Assembly (NCBI RefSeq): GCF_014643735.1
Contig: NZ_BMKA01000001.1
Span: 992,001-1,056,000 of the forward strand
Length of the DNA: 64,000 nt
Direction of reading: 5' to 3'
DNA from: Neptunicoccus cionae
GTDB lineage: Bacteria; Pseudomonadota; Alphaproteobacteria; Rhodobacterales; Rhodobacteraceae
Positions 57,360 to 64,000 of this stretch are shown one piece after another. The notes under the pieces were generated by a model. It searched no databases. It was not told where the DNA came from and saw only the letters and a list, made by a program, of their open reading frames with translations. The position numbers and the translations under genes were made by a program. Position 1 is the first letter of the stretch. Every line of letters begins with the position of its first letter.

Positions 57360-59342
57360 ATGTTCGCAGAGATCGGCCACTTCACAGTCCTATTGGCCTT
57401 CGCCATGTCAATCGTTCAATCTATCGTGCCCCTGATCGGCGCGCAAAGGAACTGGGCCGGTTGGATGCGCCTTGCAGATACCGCCGCACTGGCGCAGTTT
57501 CTGCTAATCGGTTTCAGCTTCGCGGCCCTGACCTACAGCTTTGTCGTCTCCGATTTCTCGTTGGCCATTGTTGCGGCGAATTCTCACTCTGCCAAACCGA
57601 TGTTGTACAAAATCACGGGGGTCTGGGGGAATCACGAAGGCTCGATGTTGTTGTGGATATTGATCCTAGTTTTCTACGGCGCGCTGGTTGCCTTGTTTGG
57701 TCGCAACCTCCCAAGCGCTTTGAAGGCAAGGGTCCTTTCGGTTCAGGCGATGATTTCAATGGCATTTTTGGCGTTCCTGATTTTCACTTCAAACCCGTTT
57801 CTACGCATCGCTGTGCCGCCGGCGGACGGTAATGATCTGAATCCGTTGCTTCAGGACCCTGGCCTCGCCTTCCACCCGCCCTTTCTGTATCTGGGGTATG
57901 TGGGTCTATCGATGTCTTTCTCCTTCGCTGTCGCCGCTCTGATTGAAGGGCGTGTTGACGCGGCATGGGCACGTTGGGTCCGGCCCTGGACCCTGCTTGC
58001 GTGGGTTACGCTGACCATCGGGATCGCGCTTGGGTCCTGGTGGGCCTATTATGAGCTCGGTTGGGGCGGCTGGTGGTTCTGGGATCCGGTGGAAAACGCC
58101 AGTTTCATGCCTTGGCTGATCGCGGCTGCGCTGCTGCACTCTGCGATCGTGGTGGAGAAACGGGACGCACTCAAAAGCTGGACGGTCTTGCTCGCGATTC
58201 TTGCGTTTTCCTTTTCCCTGATCGGCACATTCATTGTCCGCTCCGGCGTGATCACCTCGGTCCATGCTTTTGCGAATGATCCTGAACGGGGCGTGTTTAT
58301 TCTCGCGATCCTTACGGTTGCGATTGGCGGCGCGCTTACGCTGTATGCCGCGCGGGCGGGGCAGTTGCGCACCACTGCGGTATTCGGACTGGTCAGCCGC
58401 GAAAGCGGGCTCGTGCTGAACAATCTCCTGCTTGTTGTTGCCACCGCTGTGGTGTTCTTTGGCACCATATGGCCGCTGGTAGCAGAGCTGACGACCGGGC
58501 GTAAGCTCTCGGTCGGGGCGCCGTTCTTTGACGCCGCTTTCACGCCCTTCATGATCGTACTGGTGGCGATCCTGCCGCTTGGGGCGATCTTGCCTTGGAA
58601 ACGGGCGCAGGTCGGCAAGTCCCTGAAGAACCTGCGCGGGGCAATGGCGCTTTCGATTGCCCTTGGTGTGTTGGTCTGGAGCCTGCAAACCGGTGGCCGG
58701 ATGCTGGCACCGTTCGGTCTAGCGCTCGCGGCTTGGTTGGTGCTCGGGGCTGCGATGGATTTGCTGGTGCGCGCGCGGTTTCGCGATAACCCGATTAGAA
58801 CAACGCTACGCCGCCTGCGCAATTTGCCCCGCTCTGATTGGGGCAAAGCTGTGGCCCACGCGGGGCTTGGGCTCACTGTTTTTGGCATCGCTGCAATCAC
58901 CGCCTGGGAGCAAGAGGACATCCGCGTGGTAGACCTAAACGAACGGTTCACCGTCGGGGCCTATGACTTTGAGCTGACCAAAGTCATAGATCAGAATGGC
59001 CAGAACTATTCTGCGCAGATCGGCTCTGTCACTGCTTATAAGGGCAGCCGTGAAGTGGCTCAGTTGAGACCTGAAAAACGGTTTTATCCTGTGCAACAGA
59101 TGCCGACGACTGAAGCCGCGATCGATATTGGCCTGACACGCGATCTCTACGTTGTGTTGGGGGATAAACAGGACGATGGCGGCTGGACGATCCGTACCTA
59201 TATCAAACCGTTTTCGAACTGGATCTGGATTGGCTCACTCGTTATGGCACTCGGCGGTTGTCTTAGCCTGACTGACCGGCGCTACCGTGTTGCTGGGGCC
59301 GCCCGCCCATCCGCGCGGCGCGTGGCAGAACCGGCGGAGTGA
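57360..59342 (+). CDS. ccmF: Cytochrome c haem lyase subunit CcmF
   Basis: 660 aa with about 14-15 membrane helices. The WWD domain that holds haem is seen in YELGWGGWWFWDPVENASFMPW; other marks are GVWGNHEGSMLLWILILVF, PGLAFHPPFLYLGYVGLSMSF and FSLIGTFIVRSGVITSVHAF. The C-terminal periplasmic part (KVIDQNGQNYSAQIGSVTAY) and last helix follow. It joins haem to apocytochromes together with CcmH. It overlaps ccmH by 4 bases; the start is 57360 with GGGGCAGCACC upstream. Confidence 0.95.
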   Translation: MFAEIGHFTVLLAFAMSIVQSIVPLIGAQRNWAGWMRLADTAALAQFLLIGFSFAALTYSFVVSDFSLAIVAANSHSAKPMLYKITGVWGNHEGSMLLWILILVFYGALVALFGRNLPSALKARVLSVQAMISMAFLAFLIFTSNPFLRIAVPPADGNDLNPLLQDPGLAFHPPFLYLGYVGLSMSFSFAVAALIEGRVDAAWARWVRPWTLLAWVTLTIGIALGSWWAYYELGWGGWWFWDPVENASFMPWLIAAALLHSAIVVEKRDALKSWTVLLAILAFSFSLIGTFIVRSGVITSVHAFANDPERGVFILAILTVAIGGALTLYAARAGQLRTTAVFGLVSRESGLVLNNLLLVVATAVVFFGTIWPLVAELTTGRKLSVGAPFFDAAFTPFMIVLVAILPLGAILPWKRAQVGKSLKNLRGAMALSIALGVLVWSLQTGGRMLAPFGLALAAWLVLGAAMDLLVRARFRDNPIRTTLRRLRNLPRSDWGKAVAHAGLGLTVFGIAAITAWEQEDIRVVDLNERFTVGAYDFELTKVIDQNGQNYSAQIGSVTAYKGSREVAQLRPEKRFYPVQQMPTTEAAIDIGLTRDLYVVLGDKQDDGGWTIRTYIKPFSNWIWIGSLVMALGGCLSLTDRRYRVAGAARPSARRVAEPAE

Positions 59343-59800
59343 TGATGCGACACCTGTTTTTGATCCTGACCCTATTGCTCTCTAGCCCGCTTTACGCGGT
59401 CGAACCGGACGAAATCCTAAGCGATCCGGTGCTGGAACAACGGGCGCGCGATATTTCCAAAGGCCTGCGCTGTCTGGTGTGCCGCAATGAAAACATCGAC
59501 AGCTCTAACGCTGGCATCGCCAAGGATCTGCGCCTGCTGGTAAGGGAGCGTCTGGTCGCGGGGGACAGCAACACCGAAGCGGTGGATTTCATCGTGGATC
59601 GCTACGGCGAGTATGTGCTGCTGAAACCTCGTATGACGCGGGAAAATGCGGTGCTTTACCTCATCGGTCCGGTTCTGCTGATTGTCGGGGCCATCGGTGC
59701 GTTCTTGTACCTGCGGCGCCGGTCCCGTCGTCCGGAAAAGCCGTTGGACAATCTATCCCGTGAAGAAGCCGATCGTTTGGAACAGCTACTTAAAGACTAA
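59339..59800 (+). CDS. ccmH: Cytochrome c maturation thiol reductase CcmH
   Basis: 153 aa. A signal peptide (LFLILTLLLSSPLYAV) is followed by LRCLVCRNENIDSSNAGIAK, with the redox-active CXXC pair that reduces apocytochrome thiols, and one C-terminal membrane helix (LYLIGPVLLIVGAIGAFLYL). This is the short CcmH/CycL type. It overlaps ccmF by 4 bases and precedes a PaaG-like gene by 67 bases. Confidence 0.94.
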   Translation: MMMRHLFLILTLLLSSPLYAVEPDEILSDPVLEQRARDISKGLRCLVCRNENIDSSNAGIAKDLRLLVRERLVAGDSNTEAVDFIVDRYGEYVLLKPRMTRENAVLYLIGPVLLIVGAIGAFLYLRRRSRRPEKPLDNLSREEADRLEQLLKD

Positions 59801-59867
59801 GCCGGTTTCTGCTTTCTGGAACCAGTCCAGCGCGATAGGGTAATGGCAAACAGCGGAGCATAAGCCT

Positions 59868-60644
59868 ATGGACTACGAAACCCTTCTTTACGATCTGTCC
59901 GATAATATCGCGACCATCACGCTGAATCGGCCTGACGTGCTGAACGGGCTGACAACACAGATGCGGGCTGAACTTCTGGACGCGGTCAAACGCGGAGAGG
60001 CCGAGGCGCGGGTGCTGGTCCTGACCGGAGCAGGGCGTGGATTTTGCGCGGGACAAGATCTCGGCGATGCTTCAAAAGTTTCCGATATTGATATGGAAGG
60101 CACGCTGCGGGATGAATACGAACCGATGCTGCGGGCGATTTTTGATTGCCGGATTCCGACCATTAGTGCGGTAAACGGCATGGCGGCGGGGGCAGGCGCC
60201 AATCTGGCCCTTGCCGCTGATGTGGTGATCGCCGCAGAAAGCGCGACTTTTCTGCAGGCCTTCTCGCGTATTGGTCTGATCCCTGATGCGGGCGGCACCT
60301 ACTGGTTACCCCGCCAGGTCGGGTTTGCCCGCGCGATGGGTGCGTCCCTGTTTGCCGAGCCTGTATCGGCGGTGAAAGCCGCGGAGTGGGGCATGATATG
60401 GGAATCGGTTCCCGATGGCAGCTTCGCGGCTGTGGTGCGCACTCGTGCGCTGCATCTCGCAAATGGCCCGACCGAGGCCTACCGTCTGATCAAACGGGCC
60501 ATGCGGATGAGCGTGGATCAAACGCTCGACGAACAGCTTGAAACAGAGGCCCATCTGCAAGGCAAAGCCGGGCGCACCGCCGATTTCAAGGAAGGTGTCA
60601 TGGCGTTCCTTGAAAAACGTAAAGCCAAGTTTGAAGGGCGGTAA
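59868..60644 (+). CDS. Enoyl-CoA hydratase/isomerase, PaaG-like
   Basis: 258 aa crotonase-fold enzyme. The oxyanion-hole motifs are LTGAGRGFCAGQDLGD and AVNGMAAGAGANLALAADVV, and FSRIGLIPDAGGTYWLPR carries the conserved Asp used by PaaG-type ring-epoxide isomerases. It could act in phenylacetate breakdown, but no other paa genes are nearby, so the true substrate is open. Its end is followed by a bidirectional terminator facing gltA. Confidence 0.88.
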   Translation: MDYETLLYDLSDNIATITLNRPDVLNGLTTQMRAELLDAVKRGEAEARVLVLTGAGRGFCAGQDLGDASKVSDIDMEGTLRDEYEPMLRAIFDCRIPTISAVNGMAAGAGANLALAADVVIAAESATFLQAFSRIGLIPDAGGTYWLPRQVGFARAMGASLFAEPVSAVKAAEWGMIWESVPDGSFAAVVRTRALHLANGPTEAYRLIKRAMRMSVDQTLDEQLETEAHLQGKAGRTADFKEGVMAFLEKRKAKFEGR

Positions 60645-60680
60645 ACGCGCAGCCTCCTGAAAAGCTAACCAAGCATAAAA

Positions 60681-60706
60681 AAAACCGCCCCGAAAGGCGG
60701 TTTTCT
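60681..60706 (+). terminator. Bidirectional terminator between the PaaG-like gene and gltA
   Basis: AAAACCGCC pairs with GGCGGTTTT around a 6-base loop. It has an A-run before it and T-runs after it, so it can serve both converging transcripts. Confidence 0.9.
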
Positions 60707-60731
60707 TTATTTTTAGGACCAAAAAGCGGTC

Positions 60732-62027
60732 TTACCGGTCTTCGACGTTCACATAGTCGCGCATCGGTTCGCCTTTATAAAGCTGACGCGGACGGCCGAT
60801 TTTTTGTGTCGGATCGCCGATCATTTCTTTCCACTGGGAAATCCAGCCCACCGTACGGGACAGAGCGAAGATCGGAGTGAACATGGATGTCGGGAAACCC
60901 ATCGCTTCCAGAATAATACCGGAATAGAAATCCACATTCGGGAACAGTTTCTTGGACACGAAGTAATCGTCTTCGAGCGCAATCCGCTCCAGTTCCTTGG
61001 CCACTTGCAGTTTGGGGTTGTTTTCAACGCCCAGCAGGCTCAGCACTTCGTCTGCGGATTCCTTCATCACCGTCGCGCGTGGATCGTGGTTCTTATAGAC
61101 GCGGTGTCCAAAGCCCATCAGACGGAACGGATCGCTCTTGTCCTTCGCGCGCTCGATGAACTCCGGAATACGATCGACAGAGCCGATTTCTTCCAGCATC
61201 TCAAGACATGCCTGGTTCGCACCACCGTGGGCAGGACCCCACAGACAAGCAATGCCAGCAGCGATACAGGCAAACGGGTTCGCGCCCGAAGAACCGGCCA
61301 GACGCACAGTCGATGTAGATGCGTTTTGCTCGTGGTCGGCGTGCAGCGTGAAGATCCGGTCCATTGCGCGGCTCAGGATCGGGTTCACTTCGTAATCTTC
61401 AGCCGGAACTGCAAAACACATACGCAGGAAGTTCGAGGCATAATCCAGATCGTTGCGCGGGTACACAAACGGCTGGCCGATGGAGTATTTATAGGCATAA
61501 GCCGCGATTGTCGGCATCTTGGCAATCAGGCGGATAGAGGCAACTTCGCGCTGCCATTCGTCACTGATATCGGTGCTGTCATGATAGAAAGCGGACATCG
61601 CGCCGACGACACCTGTCATGATGGCCATCGGATGCCCGTCGCGACGGAAACCACGGAAGAAATTCATCATCTGCTCGTGCAGCATGGTGTGGTTCGTCAC
61701 GCGGTTTTCGAAATCTTCCAGCGCTTCGGCACTTGGCAGATCACCATAAAGCAGCAGGTAGCACACTTCGAGATAGTGGGATTCGCTGGCCAGCTGGTCA
61801 ATGGGATACCCGCGGTGCAACAACTCGCCTTTGTCGCCATCAATAAAGGTGATGGTGCTGTCACAGGCGGCTGTGGATGTGAAACCGGGATCATAGGTGA
61901 AAACCTGCCCTTCCGCATAAAGACGACGGATATCAATTACATCCGGTCCTGCTGTTGCGGAATACATTGGCAGGTCCAGCTCTTTATCGCCAAAAGTGAG
62001 TTTTGCTGTTTTCGGACTGTCTGTCAT
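60732..62027 (-). CDS. gltA: Citrate synthase
   Basis: 431 aa, the type II (hexameric) length. It condenses acetyl-CoA with oxaloacetate in the citric acid cycle. Active-site motifs: [20 protein letters not shown] (first His), [17 protein letters not shown], and [15 protein letters not shown] (second His), with [20 protein letters not shown] near the C-terminal end. The N-terminal domain ([20 protein letters not shown]) is complete. It lies downstream of gltX on the same strand, 68 bases apart. Confidence 0.97.
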   Translation of the reverse strand: MTDSPKTAKLTFGDKELDLPMYSATAGPDVIDIRRLYAEGQVFTYDPGFTSTAACDSTITFIDGDKGELLHRGYPIDQLASESHYLEVCYLLLYGDLPSAEALEDFENRVTNHTMLHEQMMNFFRGFRRDGHPMAIMTGVVGAMSAFYHDSTDISDEWQREVASIRLIAKMPTIAAYAYKYSIGQPFVYPRNDLDYASNFLRMCFAVPAEDYEVNPILSRAMDRIFTLHADHEQNASTSTVRLAGSSGANPFACIAAGIACLWGPAHGGANQACLEMLEEIGSVDRIPEFIERAKDKSDPFRLMGFGHRVYKNHDPRATVMKESADEVLSLLGVENNPKLQVAKELERIALEDDYFVSKKLFPNVDFYSGIILEAMGFPTSMFTPIFALSRTVGWISQWKEMIGDPTQKIGRPRQLYKGEPMRDYVNVEDR

Positions 62028-62094
62028 GCGACCTCTCTATCATTATAGGCAGGCAATGGCCTGCGCATATTTATCCTCGGAACTGACGTGGGCT

Positions 62095-63504
62095 TCAGGC
62101 GGGCGATGTCGCATCCTGAAGGCGGCCGAGGGTTTCCTCCTTGCCCAACGCAGCCATCATGTCAAAAACCGACGGCGACACTGTGCGCCCGGTTAAGGCC
62201 GCGCGTAAGGGTTGCGCAATCTTTCCGAGTTTTAGATCTCTGGCTTGAGCAAAATCCTTCAAACAGGTCTCAAGTCCTTCGAGCGTCCATGTAGCATGCT
62301 GCAATGCAGCGGTCAATTCTTTCAGTATGCCAAGGGATACCGAATCGAGCAGCTTTTCCGCTGCGGCATCTGGAGTGAACGGGCGGCTTCCCAAAATAAA
62401 ATAGGCTTTCTCAAGCACATCCGTCAGTTTTTTCGACCGATCCCGCAGCAAAGGCAGCACATCGGCCACTTTTGCGCGGGCTTCTTCGTCCAGTTCATCC
62501 TGTCCGGTGGCCCGCAGATAGGTTTGCAAATCCGCCAGTAGAACGTCATCCGGCGCGATGCCGATCTGATAGCCGCCCACATGATCCAGCTTCTTCAGGT
62601 CCAGACGGGCAGGGGATTTGCCCAAGCCCTTGAAGTCGAACCACTCAACAGCCTGTTCGGTGGTGAACAGCTCGTCGTTGCCGTGGCTCCAGCCCAGACG
62701 GGTCAGATAATTGCGCATGGTCGCGGGGGTATAGCCCATCTCGCGGTAGGCCTCCGCCCCAAGCGCGCCGTGCCGCTTGGACAGTTTCTTGCCATCGTCG
62801 CCGTGGATCAGTGGAATATGGGCGAACACCGGAACTTTCCAGCCCATCGCACGGTAGATTAGGCTTTGGCGGCCTGCGTTAATCAAGTGATCATCACCGC
62901 GAATGATATGGGTCACGCCCATGTCATAGTCATCCACAACAACCGCCAGCATATAGGTCGGCGTCCCGTCAGAGCGCAGCAGCACCATATCGTCGAGCGT
63001 ATCTGCCTGCCACTTAACGTCTTTTTGCACCTTGTCCTTGATCCGCACTTCGCCCTCGCGGGGGGCTTTCAGGCGGACTACAGACGGCAGATCCGGCGCA
63101 TCCGCAGGATCAGCGTCCCGCCACGGGCTTTGGTAAAGGGTTGATTCCCCTTTGGCGCGGGCGGCTTCGCGGAAAGCTTCGATTTCGTCCTGCGTCGCAT
63201 AACAGCGATAGGCTGTCCCATTGTCGAGCATGGCCTGCGCCACTTCGGCGTGACGGTGGCGGCGCTCAAACTGGCTGATCGCCTCACCGTCCCAATCGAG
63301 CCCCAGCCATTTCAACCCGTCATAGATCGCTGCTGTCGCTTCGGGTGTAGAGCGTTCGCGGTCCGTGTCTTCAATCCGCAGCAGGAATTTTCCACCCTGA
63401 TTGCGGGCATACAGCCAGTTGAACAAGGCGGTGCGCGCGCCCCCGATATGCAGGAAACCTGTGGGGGACGGGGCGAAACGGGTAACTACGGGAGTGTCGG
63501 ACAT
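62095..63504 (-). CDS. gltX: Glutamyl-tRNA synthetase
   Basis: 469 aa. Class I motifs: [20 protein letters not shown] (the HIGH equivalent), and [14 protein letters not shown] (the KMSKS equivalent). It charges tRNA-Glu. The start is ATG 63504, giving [16 protein letters not shown]; a frame from 63531 would add nine residues that have no family support. The gene is divergent from comEC and codirectional with gltA. Confidence 0.97.
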   Translation of the reverse strand: MSDTPVVTRFAPSPTGFLHIGGARTALFNWLYARNQGGKFLLRIEDTDRERSTPEATAAIYDGLKWLGLDWDGEAISQFERRHRHAEVAQAMLDNGTAYRCYATQDEIEAFREAARAKGESTLYQSPWRDADPADAPDLPSVVRLKAPREGEVRIKDKVQKDVKWQADTLDDMVLLRSDGTPTYMLAVVVDDYDMGVTHIIRGDDHLINAGRQSLIYRAMGWKVPVFAHIPLIHGDDGKKLSKRHGALGAEAYREMGYTPATMRNYLTRLGWSHGNDELFTTEQAVEWFDFKGLGKSPARLDLKKLDHVGGYQIGIAPDDVLLADLQTYLRATGQDELDEEARAKVADVLPLLRDRSKKLTDVLEKAYFILGSRPFTPDAAAEKLLDSVSLGILKELTAALQHATWTLEGLETCLKDFAQARDLKLGKIAQPLRAALTGRTVSPSVFDMMAALGKEETLGRLQDATSPA

Positions 63505-63597
63505 CAGCAATCTTAACCTTTTGGAAACCAAGCGGGTGCAGGGTTGGCACTACATATTCCATAACGGCGGTAAAGGACAAGGCAACGATGGGCGGCG

Positions 63598-64000
63598 ATG
63601 GGGTTTGATCTTCTGGCAGAGGCACTGTTTGCGCAGCGTCACCGCTTTGGCTTGTGGGTTCCGGTCTGGTTGGGGCTTGGCGTTTCTGCGTATTTTTCCC
63701 TGCGATTTGAACCGGATGCATGGATTCTTTCAAGTGTGACGGGACTGGTGTTGATGGCTTTCCCACTCAGCCGGATCGGGCCGGACGTTATGCGCGTTCT
63801 TGTCTGGGTGCCCGCTTTGATTGCGCTTGGCTTTCTGGTCACAGCGGGGCGCGCCCGATTGGTCGCGGCCCCGAAACTCGGCTGGCACTATTACGGTTCG
63901 ATTGAGGGAACGATCGTGCATCTCGATCGCTCCGGTTCTGACAAGCCCCGTGTTACGCTGGCCGACCCCGTGCTGGAGCGAACGGCCCCGCAGCGCACCC
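63598..64000 (+). CDS. comEC: ComEC-like DNA uptake channel, N-terminal part (cut by window edge)
   Basis: 134 residues are inside the window. The sequence starts MGFDLLAEALFAQRHRFGLW, has N-terminal membrane helices (WVPVWLGLGVSAYFSLRF, LSSVTGLVLMAFPLS and VLVWVPALIALGFLVTAG) and then the start of the DUF4131 segment (HYYGSIEGTIVHLDRSGSDK). This is the N-terminal region of ComEC/Rec2, which moves single-stranded DNA across the inner membrane. The start is ATG 63598; the frame is closed by TAA at 63571. Divergence from gltX next to gltA is the usual roseobacter order. Confidence 0.85.
   Translation, partial: MGFDLLAEALFAQRHRFGLWVPVWLGLGVSAYFSLRFEPDAWILSSVTGLVLMAFPLSRIGPDVMRVLVWVPALIALGFLVTAGRARLVAAPKLGWHYYGSIEGTIVHLDRSGSDKPRVTLADPVLERTAPQRT

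Noticed and set aside
60804-62048. A 414-codon frame opposite gltA
   Set aside because: Shadow of gltA: composition is typical of an antisense translation and gltA is unambiguous.

Overview
The window looks like a chromosomal segment of an alphaproteobacterium of the Rhodobacteraceae (Roseobacter group). Supporting signs are a GAAC-N7-GAAC SOS box at recA, a CckA-type hybrid kinase, a GTA-like endolysin/holin pair, roseobacter-style neighbourhoods (gltA-gltX-comEC, rplM-rpsI, ccmE and ccmF-ccmH), and many 4-base stop/start overlaps. No rRNA, tRNA or CRISPR array was seen.

Left core block (1-21.9 kb): the N-terminal part of an M23-type envelope peptidase, a DUF455 ferritin-like protein, a Bcp-type peroxiredoxin, a large AsmA-like envelope protein, queA, an MFS transporter, a DUF924 protein, lipoamide dehydrogenase, katG, an HNH-type zinc protein, lipA, a diheme cytochrome c, guaB, an RsmB-type rRNA methyltransferase, a CckA-like kinase, a sulfotransferase-like protein and recA.

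Accessory block (about 21.9-42.8 kb): recA and alaS, commonly neighbours in alphaproteobacteria, are separated here by about 21 kb of mobile or acquired material. In order it holds: an OsmC/MddA-like pair with a divergent HxlR regulator and a palindromic operator; relics of IS481-like and IS110-like transposases; a mercury-resistance operon (merR divergent from merT-merP-small membrane protein-merF-like-45-aa protein-merA-second flavoprotein); an AlpA-like regulator; a truncated relaxase with a MobB-like gene nested in another frame; a serine recombinase; two tandem NCS1 transporters; a two-component system followed by an exported HbpS-like protein and an exported ankyrin protein; a NYN-domain protein; and a tyrosine integrase broken by a frameshift and a nonsense codon. 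A family of diverged intergenic repeats sits at several module boundaries. The block reads as a decayed, composite genomic island.

Right core block (42.9-64 kb): alaS with two DUF1330 genes, a TrmJ-like methyltransferase, ctaA, an M32 carboxypeptidase, an enoyl-CoA hydratase, a thioesterase, rplM-rpsI behind a leader with mutually exclusive hairpins, murI, argC-yihY-ccmE, the GTA-like lysis pair, a strong 21-bp-arm inverted repeat, a small conserved-looking gene, ccmF-ccmH, a PaaG-like hydratase, gltA, gltX and the start of comEC.

Functional links: ctaA, ccmE/F/H and the diheme cytochrome serve haem and cytochrome biogenesis and respiration; katG, Bcp and OsmC serve peroxide defence; recA responds to DNA damage; the mer operon detoxifies Hg(II). 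The most unusual pieces are the NCS1/two-component/HbpS/ankyrin module, the MddA-OsmC-HxlR module, the unannotated small membrane proteins of the mer operon, the nested mobilisation gene, and the structured RNA/DNA elements near rplM and the GTA-like holin.
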